DNA of 64,000 bases from Thermoplasmata archaeon. GTDB taxonomy: Archaea; Thermoplasmatota; E2; DHVEG-1. Of this stretch, positions 46,418 through 54,002 are shown in pieces. The DNA is taken from NCBI GenBank assembly GCA_020054495.1, contig JAHWGK010000010.1, forward strand, positions 1 to 64,000. Reading direction: 5' to 3'. Positions within the stretch are counted from its first letter, which is position 1; each line of letters begins with the position of its first letter. A program made the translations under genes and the position numbers. The notes beneath the pieces were generated by a model. That model was not told the origin of the DNA. It was given only the letters and a program-made list of their open reading frames with translations, and searched no databases.

Positions 46418-48352
46418 TTATTGCAGCCCTAAACGTAATAGTAGCAGGCGTTGTAGTATTGGAAACAGATTTGGATGCTGCTGTAAAAATGTTCCTATTA
46501 ACAGATAAACAGGTCTTGTCTTTTCAAAAGAGTTTTCCTCGGTTTTCTCCATTGTTTCGAGAATCCATACGCAGTCTTGCCCTATGATTGCAGTACCACC
46601 ATCGTCCTCATTGAGTTCACCGGTTATTATAAGTGGAATTGTTAATCCTAGTCCATCACTAAGACCTAGGGTTTCTACTACATCTCGAGTTTTAAATTTG
46701 AGTGTAAGGTCCATTATGCCATCGCCATTGAGATCGTGACAGCCACATTCTTCTTCCCCTGTATAAAGCGTAGCGACATCTTCGTAACTCCAGCGAAGCG
46801 GTGGAACACCTTCTTCATATCCCTCACGTGTTAAAAGAATCGTCTCTGGGTCAATAGTGGTAACATCGAAATCTTCTGTACCACAGATAGCAACTGGCAA
46901 TACACCTTTTCCCTTAGGATTAATTGGGTTCGGACAGGAACCAGGTTTGATATCCACATCGACATTTATCACAGGTGGCGGTGGAGTTATTTTTTCTAAT
47001 GTCAGTAGTGCCCATACCGTTGATAGAAGTTTTCCAGACATGTAACCTGGGTGTCCATCTGTCCAGACATAACATGGTGAACTAGGCCATGAACCATCTG
47101 GATTCTGATCAGCTAAAAGAATTGTCGCAAGTTCATCAAACCAGTCATGCTCCAGTATATTATCGCCATCAAGATCAAGGAGGTTTTCCCCACTATACTC
47201 TAAACCTTTCATAAGACAGTACATTGCTTGATAATGATTGCTCAACCCCATATCTTCATCTACTAAGCCATCTCCATCGTTGTCCGCCCAATCATATGGA
47301 TCTTCATCAACTAATCCATCCATGTCGTCATCAATTCCAGCATCTCCTCTAAATCCAGGTTGAAGATTTGCATCATTCCAATGCCTCTCAATATAATCCA
47401 TTGCATACTGGAAACGTAGAATACTTGAGTCATCTCCATAGAACGTCATTTCAAAGATTAAGTTACCTGTTTTGAGCTCATTAACCCAGCTAGATGCAAC
47501 CGCGTATCCAGAGCCACCATCAGGTGTAGGTTCCCCACCGTCATCTCCTGCGCCTTGATCGTTTTGTATATAATCAATCCAGACATCGAGCTCGTCTTTA
47601 ACCCACTGCGGAACATTACAACCAAATCCTTCTGCAGCAGCCAGTCCAAGGTAGGCATATCCTGAATTTGAGTTGTCAGCACCCCAACATGCATTGTCTT
47701 GAGCACCATATGAATAACCGCCTTCATAGGTTCCAACATCTGCCTGTGCAAAAGCAAGCCAATCAACGCAATCTTGAGCGATTTCACCAAACGTATCAGG
47801 ATTCATATCACCATCGTAATCTATTAATCCCTCGTTTATATGATTTGGATCCTCACTCGCTGCAAGAGCCATTAGACAAATTCCAGTACTATATATAGTA
47901 TAAGGGGAAAAGTAAATTCCATAGCCATTTACTCTTGTATCAGGATCATCATCTGTTCCACTTGCCCCTAACGTATGATCTTGATTACCAATCGTTTGTT
48001 TAATTGCATAAAGTGGGTTTCCTGCTCCGTCAACGCTAAATAAATATTTCCATCCATCAATAACATTGGTGGCATATTCATAGTAATCCGGCTCTGCTGA
48101 ATCTGTTTCAAAAGGATCCAATTCTAATTCAATCGCACGATCCTGAAGCTTAATGAGAACAAACCCAGTACGTGGCACGTCCTGCCATTTTCCATCAACT
48201 GGATCTTGCTGTGATACAAGCCAAGCAATTCCATTAGATATAGCTAGTTCTATGTCAGCTTCATCAACAGCACTTACATCTGATGGTACTATCGAAAAAA
48301 CGGTCAACACCAGCGTCAAACAAACTACTATTGAGATAGATTTTCTTTTCAT
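46418..48352 (-). CDS. Secreted alpha/alpha-toroid (prenyltransferase-like) protein with C-terminal tag
   Basis: About 644 residues from the ATG at 48352, placed 6 nt after TTGGAGG; the frame opens at 48379. A signal peptide (about 1-28) is followed by a helical repeat domain of the squalene-cyclase/terpenoid-toroid type (about 30-465: ISNGIAWLVSQQDPVDGKW, LADQNPDGSWPSS, GKLLSTVWALLTLE), interrupted by a calcium-like Asp loop (DDDMDGLVDEDPYDWADNDG). A domain common in secreted proteins follows (about 470-590, DIKPGSCPNPINPKGKGVLP). The C-terminus is GTFLQQHPNLFPILQRLLLL plus RLGLQ, the shared tag with one extra Leu. Catalysis is not evident. Confidence 0.82.
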   Translation of the reverse strand: MKRKSISIVVCLTLVLTVFSIVPSDVSAVDEADIELAISNGIAWLVSQQDPVDGKWQDVPRTGFVLIKLQDRAIELELDPFETDSAEPDYYEYATNVIDGWKYLFSVDGAGNPLYAIKQTIGNQDHTLGASGTDDDPDTRVNGYGIYFSPYTIYSTGICLMALAASEDPNHINEGLIDYDGDMNPDTFGEIAQDCVDWLAFAQADVGTYEGGYSYGAQDNACWGADNSNSGYAYLGLAAAEGFGCNVPQWVKDELDVWIDYIQNDQGAGDDGGEPTPDGGSGYAVASSWVNELKTGNLIFEMTFYGDDSSILRFQYAMDYIERHWNDANLQPGFRGDAGIDDDMDGLVDEDPYDWADNDGDGLVDEDMGLSNHYQAMYCLMKGLEYSGENLLDLDGDNILEHDWFDELATILLADQNPDGSWPSSPCYVWTDGHPGYMSGKLLSTVWALLTLEKITPPPPVINVDVDIKPGSCPNPINPKGKGVLPVAICGTEDFDVTTIDPETILLTREGYEEGVPPLRWSYEDVATLYTGEEECGCHDLNGDGIMDLTLKFKTRDVVETLGLSDGLGLTIPLIITGELNEDDGGTAIIGQDCVWILETMEKTEENSFEKTRPVYLLIGTFLQQHPNLFPILQRLLLLRLGLQ

Positions 48353-48590
48353 TTTTTCCTCCAATTTTTTTTCTTTCATCTACATTTTTTACCCTGCGAG
48401 GTAGGGCACACAAGGTTTGTTCCGCCTCGCTCGTCAAAAACAAATCGTACATTTCAAATATCTAATCGGTTTCTTAAGATAATACCAGCTTTAAAAAAAA
48501 GCTATAGAACAAGCTACCTTTTTCTAATTCAAACAATATCCATTTCTTTTTATCTACCTCCCCAAAAGATACAAACATTTGTAATAAATT
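48353..48590 (-). other. Unusually long leader with a GC-rich hairpin
   Basis: Between the shared promoter (copy 4) and the start at 48352 lie about 240 bases, where the sister genes have about 60. GCGAGG (48396-48401) and CCTCGC (48425-48430) form a perfect 6-bp stem in an otherwise AT-rich region. The usual GGGGAGGTAG ribosome site is present near 48570 but leads only to ATG-GAT-ATT-GTT-TGA. So the original start region seems to have been displaced by inserted sequence, or the leader is regulatory. Confidence 0.5.
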
Positions 48591-48591
48591 A

Positions 48592-48669
48592 TTTAAATTT
48601 AAATGTTTGCATAACAATTGTTAATAGCAACAAAATGTTAATAAAAAAACTGATATGGTTACATTCTGA
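48592..48669 (-). promoter_or_regulatory. Shared promoter/operator, copy 4
   Basis: TTTAAATTTAAATGTTTGCA is followed by TAACAATTGTTA at 48612-48623, here a perfect 12-bp palindrome, then CAACAAAATGTTAA and GGTTACATTCTG. It serves the gene starting at 48352. Confidence 0.8.
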
Positions 48670-48755
48670 TTTCAATTTCAACATTACTAAGTTTTTTAAA
48701 ATAAACCATAAATAAAAATAAAGAAAAAAAGAAAAGAAGTAGAATTTGGTTTTTA

Positions 48756-50183
48756 TTAATTTTGTAGTCCCAATCGCATTATTAGTCGTTGAAATATTGG
48801 GAATAGATTAGGATGACTTTGTAGGAAGTTTAGGAATGGTATGTTGATTATTTTGTTTCTTGGCATATCTACTGTTAATGTTGCCTCAGGACCAACTAAA
48901 CCTTCTGTGTCTTCAGCTGAAGCTGTAATGATATAAGTTCCTTCTTCACTCCAAGTGTGTTGTACTTGTACATCTGTACCCGAGGGGTTAAAAGCAGTCG
49001 TTTCAGCGTCGCCATCGTCCCAGTCGATAATGTACCTGACATTATCACCATCAGGATCCACTGCATTAAATACATATGTATGAGGAGTTCCTACTTCCCC
49101 ACTTGTTGGACCATCAATACTTGGTGCTTCTGGCGGTTCATTTTCAATTGGGCAGATGACAACTGCAAACTCAACGAAGGTCCAATCAAAATCTTCATTA
49201 GGAGGATAACCAGTGACTCTCCATTCGAAGTCAAGGTTTGAACATGGACACTGAAATCGAACACCATAAATGTCATGTGAAACAAATTGTGCATCGTTAT
49301 GATTTGATGAACTTGGATCTTCAATATCAAAGAATGGGTCGCTAAATGCTATTTGAATCGGTATGCCTTCCGTTACCCCTGCGCAAGTAACATAATGTGT
49401 TACTCTCTGTATACAAGTACCATCAACATCATCATATTGTCCTAGCTGTAGAATAACATTCTGACTCCGCATCACCTCATCTTTTATAAAACCCCAGGTT
49501 GGTGCTTCAAATACATTCACCTCAAACGTATCATCGAGACCAGTGTCAACAAGCCAGTCATTAATAGCATTCTCCATATTATTAACTGGGGTATTACCAT
49601 TGATGTTGGTTTCCATTGCTATAGCCAAATTTTCAATGAGGAGCGGAACATTGTCTGCCGCATGGTCATCTCCAACCCCATAATCTTCAACAAGTGGAAA
49701 TTGATCTTCTCCATCACCAGGTGTCCCATCTGGATCTGCAAATTGAGAATCAAACCACCAGAAACAATTGGCTACTGATACTGGTCCACAAAACGCCCAC
49801 ATATACTCATCGTCGGGTTGTTCCCATGTATCAAGGTAACAGTCTGGTCCTGGTGCCACAATAACATCCCCTGGATTTACTGGGTTTCCTACAGCGACAA
49901 CCTGTATGTCATCCCCAATTGCTGGTGTATCTGCGATACCATTTCCTCCAATAATAGGTTCACATACACTCCCCCACCACACAGGTGGTTGCGATTGATT
50001 GAAATCAGGCATACCACCAGGAATATGCGGTGCATAGTTTGGAAATGGTTCTTTCCAAAACCATTCCTCCTCATTTGAAACAGCTTTACTCTCGCATTCT
50101 TCGTTTATCATTCCTACCACTGGTAAAACAGCAGCGGCTATCAACAGCGTACAAACTAAAATACCTACTATTTTTTTATTCAT
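48756..50183 (-). CDS. Secreted cysteine-peptidase-like (C39-type) protein with PKD domain and C-terminal tag
   Basis: 475 residues with the cluster-type signal peptide NKKIVGILVCTLLIAAAVLP. A papain/C39-like domain spans about 100-340: Cys132 in FCGPVSVANCFWWFD, His263 in VTHYVTCAGV, followed by IAFSDPFFD. A PKD domain follows (about 348-445, PSIDGPTSGEVGTPHTYVFN). The C-terminus is MPRNKIINIPFLNFLQSHP then NLFPIFQRLIMRLGLQN, the shared tag. It starts 5 nt after the stop of the gene upstream, so the two form an operon. Peptidase activity is likely but unproven. Confidence 0.8.
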   Translation of the reverse strand: MNKKIVGILVCTLLIAAAVLPVVGMINEECESKAVSNEEEWFWKEPFPNYAPHIPGGMPDFNQSQPPVWWGSVCEPIIGGNGIADTPAIGDDIQVVAVGNPVNPGDVIVAPGPDCYLDTWEQPDDEYMWAFCGPVSVANCFWWFDSQFADPDGTPGDGEDQFPLVEDYGVGDDHAADNVPLLIENLAIAMETNINGNTPVNNMENAINDWLVDTGLDDTFEVNVFEAPTWGFIKDEVMRSQNVILQLGQYDDVDGTCIQRVTHYVTCAGVTEGIPIQIAFSDPFFDIEDPSSSNHNDAQFVSHDIYGVRFQCPCSNLDFEWRVTGYPPNEDFDWTFVEFAVVICPIENEPPEAPSIDGPTSGEVGTPHTYVFNAVDPDGDNVRYIIDWDDGDAETTAFNPSGTDVQVQHTWSEEGTYIITASAEDTEGLVGPEATLTVDMPRNKIINIPFLNFLQSHPNLFPIFQRLIMRLGLQN

Positions 50184-50188
50184 ACTTT

Positions 50189-51496
50189 TTATCGCCCTAA
50201 ATTAAATATCTGAAATATTCTAAACACGTTTGGAAATAATTCAAATACCCTAAATTTCAACAGACTTTTACCGTAGTTCGATGGCGCGTTCCCATTGGAA
50301 TCTGTCTTTACTAGCCAAAGGTCATGATAGAGACCTGAAGCTTTGAATCCAGATAAAATATAGCCACCATCGTTGGTCTGCTTAACTGATAAGGCTATGT
50401 CAGAACCTCTTCCACCATAGAATATAATCCATTCCTCTTCACCTTCACTGTTTGTTTTAATCAACATTGCATCTAATTTAATATTATGTGGGCCATCTCC
50501 ACAAATAATATAGCCACCTTCGTTTGTCTGTTGAATTGAGTTTCCCCTCTCCCAACCCAATCCGCCGAAGGTTTTATCCCATAATAACTCTCCATTGCTA
50601 TCAGTTTTTATCAGCCATACATCATAGGAACCAACACCTTTAGATTCTGTTTCACCAGTGATAATATAGCCACCATCATCAGTTGTTAATACTGAATGCC
50701 CATAATCATATCCAGCTCCTCCAAACGTTTTATCCCATAGTAATTCACCATCACTATCAGTTTTAATTAACCAAAAATCAAATTCACCAGCACCATATGA
50801 TGCAGTCCAACCAATTAGGATATATCCACCATCTGGGGTCTGTTGAACAGATTCTCCTCTATCGTAATCATTTCCTCCAAAAGTTTTATCCCATTCAATA
50901 TTTCCCTCAGAATCAGTTTTAACTAAATAAATATCTCTTTCCCCAGCTCCATAAGAAACAGTTACTCCTATAAGGACGTAACCACTATCACTTGTCTGCT
51001 TCACGTCATAGGCTGTATCAAAATCATTGCCACCAAAAGTTTTATCCCATAATTTATTCCCATCTGCATCAATTTTAATAAGCCAAATGTCACTCCCCCC
51101 ATTACCATATGAATAAGTTTTTCCTGCTATGATATAACCTCCATCATTTGTATGTTGAATCGAAAGTCCAAGGTCGGTCTTATCTCCTCCAAAAAATTTT
51201 TCCCACATCATATTTCCATTGATATCAGTTTTAATCAACCAAATATCTTCTTCACCAGAACCAAAAGATAAAGTATCTCCACAAACAATGTAACCACCAT
51301 CAGAAGTTTGTAAAACTGAATTACCAACATCAGATTGATGACCACCAAAAGTCCTCATCCATTTATCACCATTTGTAAGAGGACTATTTTTATCAGTATC
51401 TATGCTAATAGATATCTCATTTACTTGCCCAACAACATGAATTGCAGCGACAATCAACAGCATACATACAAAAATACCTACTATTTTTGTTTTCAT
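50189..51496 (-). CDS. Secreted propeller-like repeat protein with variant C-terminal tag
   Basis: 435 residues with the cluster-type signal peptide KTKIVGIFVCMLLIVAAIHV. About seven repeats of some 51 residues follow, each QQTxDGGYIxxG ... DxWLIKTDSxGxxxWDKTFGG, probably a beta-propeller. The protein at 17476-18768 has the same repeat. The C-terminus LLKFRVFELFPNVFRIFQIF plus NLGR is a clear variant of the tag (Leu-Phe-Pro-x-x-x-x-Ile-x-Gln). Promoter copy 5 precedes it, and the cysteine-peptidase-like gene follows 5 nt downstream. Confidence 0.83.
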   Translation of the reverse strand: MKTKIVGIFVCMLLIVAAIHVVGQVNEISISIDTDKNSPLTNGDKWMRTFGGHQSDVGNSVLQTSDGGYIVCGDTLSFGSGEEDIWLIKTDINGNMMWEKFFGGDKTDLGLSIQHTNDGGYIIAGKTYSYGNGGSDIWLIKIDADGNKLWDKTFGGNDFDTAYDVKQTSDSGYVLIGVTVSYGAGERDIYLVKTDSEGNIEWDKTFGGNDYDRGESVQQTPDGGYILIGWTASYGAGEFDFWLIKTDSDGELLWDKTFGGAGYDYGHSVLTTDDGGYIITGETESKGVGSYDVWLIKTDSNGELLWDKTFGGLGWERGNSIQQTNEGGYIICGDGPHNIKLDAMLIKTNSEGEEEWIIFYGGRGSDIALSVKQTNDGGYILSGFKASGLYHDLWLVKTDSNGNAPSNYGKSLLKFRVFELFPNVFRIFQIFNLGR

Positions 51497-51551
51497 CTTT
51501 TTTCCTACCGCCCACTAATATAAAATTAGTAAAATTGATATACAATATTTT

Positions 51552-51615
51552 CTTTTAAATGTATGCATAACAATCGTTAATTACAACAAACGGTAATAAA
51601 AAAACGCTTGTTTTT
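51552..51615 (-). promoter_or_regulatory. Shared promoter/operator, copy 5
   Basis: TTTTAAATGTATGCATAACA with TAACAATCGTTA at 51568-51579, then TTACAACAAACGGTAA. The downstream inverted-repeat arms are diverged here. It drives the operon 51496-48756. Confidence 0.78.
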
Positions 51616-51649
51616 TTACATTCTAATTTAAAATTTCAAATAAAACAAA

Positions 51650-52006
51650 TTGAAGTTAATGGGGTCTTGGATACCTAATTGCATTAAAGAGTTATTAAAG
51701 CCATAATAAATTTAATATATAAATTGGGCTATAATTAATTAAAGGAGTTGATCTCTTGAACATATATTTTTCGATCACCCCAACCCCCCTCAACACAATC
51801 TCCCTTAAAAGGGCAGTATGCAGATAAAATGGGGTAAAACATATTCAACCTGTCACATACAGTGACCATATCTGGGGCCGTTTGGCCTTGGGGCGATTCC
51901 TTCGCTTTTTTATCATTCTCGTATTATCAATAGCTTGGCATCAACTTAAAACCCTAAAAGACAGATTAAAAATAAAAAGAAACAAAGGAACGAAAAAGAG
52001 ATACTT
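51650..52006. other. Intergenic region with GC-rich inverted repeats, no gene supported
   Basis: GTCAC-ATACA-GTGAC (about 51855-51869) is a perfect 5-bp hairpin, and GGCC-GTTT-GGCC (about 51878-51889) lies close by. TTAATATATAAATT near 51713 is TATA-like. The composition is richer in G and C than nearby gaps. It may hold a small RNA or the remains of a mobile element. Confidence 0.3.
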
Positions 52007-52741
52007 TCAACACTTTAGTTTCTTTTCAATGTACTTCATTATTTTAACATGTTCTTTGATATTAATGCCTACGTTCATAGCTAGGATGTGTTCCAACCTA
52101 TCTCTTTGACTTAATCTTCCAATGAGTTTTGGTATGCGCCTTAGCACCATTTCTGCCCAATCATCATTTTCTTTAATCACTTCAACTACTTTATCAACAT
52201 CACAAACATCCAGTAAAACCTGTGAATCTAGATTATTTTTATAATCCATAGGAAGACCAAGCTTTACAGCAGCCATATGTTCTGCAGGCGGTACCTTCAC
52301 CATTACTTTGTTTCCGCCCATATGATAAGATATAGTTCTAGGTTCGTAGTCAGTCAAGCTAAATTCAAAATAATGAGGGGTTTGGAATTCTTTTATTCTT
52401 GGTCCTGATATTTCAATTCTCAATTCTATTTTTTCTATATCATTTTTCATGTTTTCAGGAATCTTGATTCTTGGATCATATTTATGATAGAATTGGACGC
52501 CCCATTCATTTCTACGCATATTCATTCCAACACTTGATAATTTAGACTCAATTTCCTTCATTTTACTAATCTCTGCCACTCCATCAATATCTAATGTGTA
52601 ACGACCATGCTTATCCCCAATCAAAGCTCTAACAGCCCAGCCTCCTATCACTATAATGTCATCTGCTACATACTCTAAAACAGACAAAGAAGAATCTTCG
52701 ATATCTTCCTTTACCAGATCGGGAAAGTCTTCAAAATTCAT
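52007..52741 (-). CDS. Nucleotidyltransferase-fold protein of the second AbiE-like module
   Basis: 244 residues. IIVIGGWAVRALIGD and YTLDIDGVAE give the Gly-Gly-Trp and Asp-x-Asp elements of a nucleotidyltransferase. VPPAEHMAAVKLGL and LDVCDVDKVVEVI follow, as in nucleotidyltransferase toxins of the AbiEii/DUF6036 type. Its ATG overlaps the stop of the upstream winged-helix gene by 4 nt (ATGA), as in the module at 32-34 kb, although the two transferases are only distantly similar. Confidence 0.72.
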   Translation of the reverse strand: MNFEDFPDLVKEDIEDSSLSVLEYVADDIIVIGGWAVRALIGDKHGRYTLDIDGVAEISKMKEIESKLSSVGMNMRRNEWGVQFYHKYDPRIKIPENMKNDIEKIELRIEISGPRIKEFQTPHYFEFSLTDYEPRTISYHMGGNKVMVKVPPAEHMAAVKLGLPMDYKNNLDSQVLLDVCDVDKVVEVIKENDDWAEMVLRRIPKLIGRLSQRDRLEHILAMNVGINIKEHVKIMKYIEKKLKC

Positions 52742-53757
52742 AGCGCTCTAACTCCATGTTTAATTGCTCCAATATCCAAGTAAAGATCCACATTCCACTT
52801 CTTTGTGTATTTTTCTTCCCATCCAGATTTCCCATAGTTCATCTCATCTTTTAAAAAGACATATTTTCTTTTTGAAATTTTTTTATGAAAATTCTTAACT
52901 ATTTCATTTGGAACAATTCCTCTCTTAATATCGTTAATGATGTCAAGATAGCATCCAATCTGATTAACAAGATTCTTTTTAATGGCAAGTTGAAGTAAAG
53001 CATCATAATTGATATTTTTATATGCTAGAATTTTGATGCAAACATCCTCAACACCTTCCGAAGTCATTAATTTATTGATAAAAATCTCCTCAAGAGTTTG
53101 TTTTGTAGCAACGCTTTCAAGAATTGCAATTTTATCTTTTTTCCCCTTTATCATAAAACCAGTTCTTTTAATTGTTAAACTTTCATCGATCTTGTCATAA
53201 AGGATTTTTTCAATATTATCTGGAGTTGTAATAATCTCCTCAAAAGGAGTTGCCCCTGGCGTATAAATTCTATCATCTGCATCTGTTCTTTTTAACATTG
53301 TGCCTAGTAATACGTTTAGTGGATGGTCTTTCACTTTTACTGCAATGATTGGTTTTCTTTTTTCAAATTTTACCAATCCGTAGCTAGAAAGAACTTTCAG
53401 GAATTTTCTCACAGATTTTTCAGAGAGTTTGGTTTTTTGTGAGATATCTTCAACATTATTAAAGAAATCAAGCGTTCTCCATATTAAAAAAGTATTTTCC
53501 CTTAGAGGGAGCTCAGGATCTACTCCATAACTCAATGATTTGATGAAAAATTCTTTCAACTTTTGATTCTTGTAATCCTTTGAGATGTCCAATCTTGTTT
53601 CTCCATTGGTTTTAATTTTAACGATTTTTGCATCTTTTAACATATCCTCAATTGCATTATAAATGGATGCTGGCGAGTAAGGTAACCTTTTAATAACGTT
53701 ATTAATTGTCTGTGGTTTGATGCAAATTAAACCAAAGATTGCTGATCTGATATTCAT
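52738..53757 (-). CDS. Winged-helix protein of the second AbiE-like module
   Basis: 339 residues. The first winged helix is about 1-60 (TINNVIKRLPYSPASIYNAI), the second about 90-150 (DISQKTKLSEKSVRKFLKVL, SYGLVKFEKRKPIIAV). The C-terminal half is helical and mixed. It sits upstream of the transferase gene with a 4-nt overlap, the order typical of antitoxin-toxin pairs. A 9-bp inverted repeat flanks its promoter, consistent with autoregulation. Confidence 0.65.
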   Translation of the reverse strand: MNIRSAIFGLICIKPQTINNVIKRLPYSPASIYNAIEDMLKDAKIVKIKTNGETRLDISKDYKNQKLKEFFIKSLSYGVDPELPLRENTFLIWRTLDFFNNVEDISQKTKLSEKSVRKFLKVLSSYGLVKFEKRKPIIAVKVKDHPLNVLLGTMLKRTDADDRIYTPGATPFEEIITTPDNIEKILYDKIDESLTIKRTGFMIKGKKDKIAILESVATKQTLEEIFINKLMTSEGVEDVCIKILAYKNINYDALLQLAIKKNLVNQIGCYLDIINDIKRGIVPNEIVKNFHKKISKRKYVFLKDEMNYGKSGWEEKYTKKWNVDLYLDIGAIKHGVRAL

Positions 53758-53820
53758 AGTAAACGTACCTTAATTATTGAAAAGCATTTAAATGTTTCCA
53801 TAATTTTTTTCCGTTTACTA
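53757..53820 (-). promoter_or_regulatory. Inverted-repeat operator flanking the TATA box of the second module
   Basis: TAGTAAACG (53757-53765) and CGTTTACTA (53812-53820) are a perfect 9-bp inverted repeat, centres 55 bp apart. The palindromic TATA element CATTTAAATG lies between. The inner arm touches the start codon. Same architecture as 33701-33750 but a different sequence. Confidence 0.72.
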
Positions 53821-54002
53821 GCCAGCATATAAATAATAAATGTTCTTACTGTGAATGAATCAAAATAAATTATTTTGTTCAATGTTATTGAAAACATCTA
53901 ATATAGAAAATGAATATAAAAAATATAGGAAAATAAGAAAAATAAAAAGAAATTAAAAATAAAGGAATAACCTTAAACAAAAGAAAAAAAGAAGGATTGG
54001 TT

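Noticed and set aside
48264-48452. A short frame covering the hairpin leader at 48.4 kb
   Set aside because: It runs into the toroid-protein gene in another frame and lacks a ribosome site; the hairpin explains its unusual composition better.
51882-52109. A 75-residue plus-strand frame before the second AbiE-like module
   Set aside because: No ribosome site, and its second half overlaps the transferase gene in antisense; it looks like chance.
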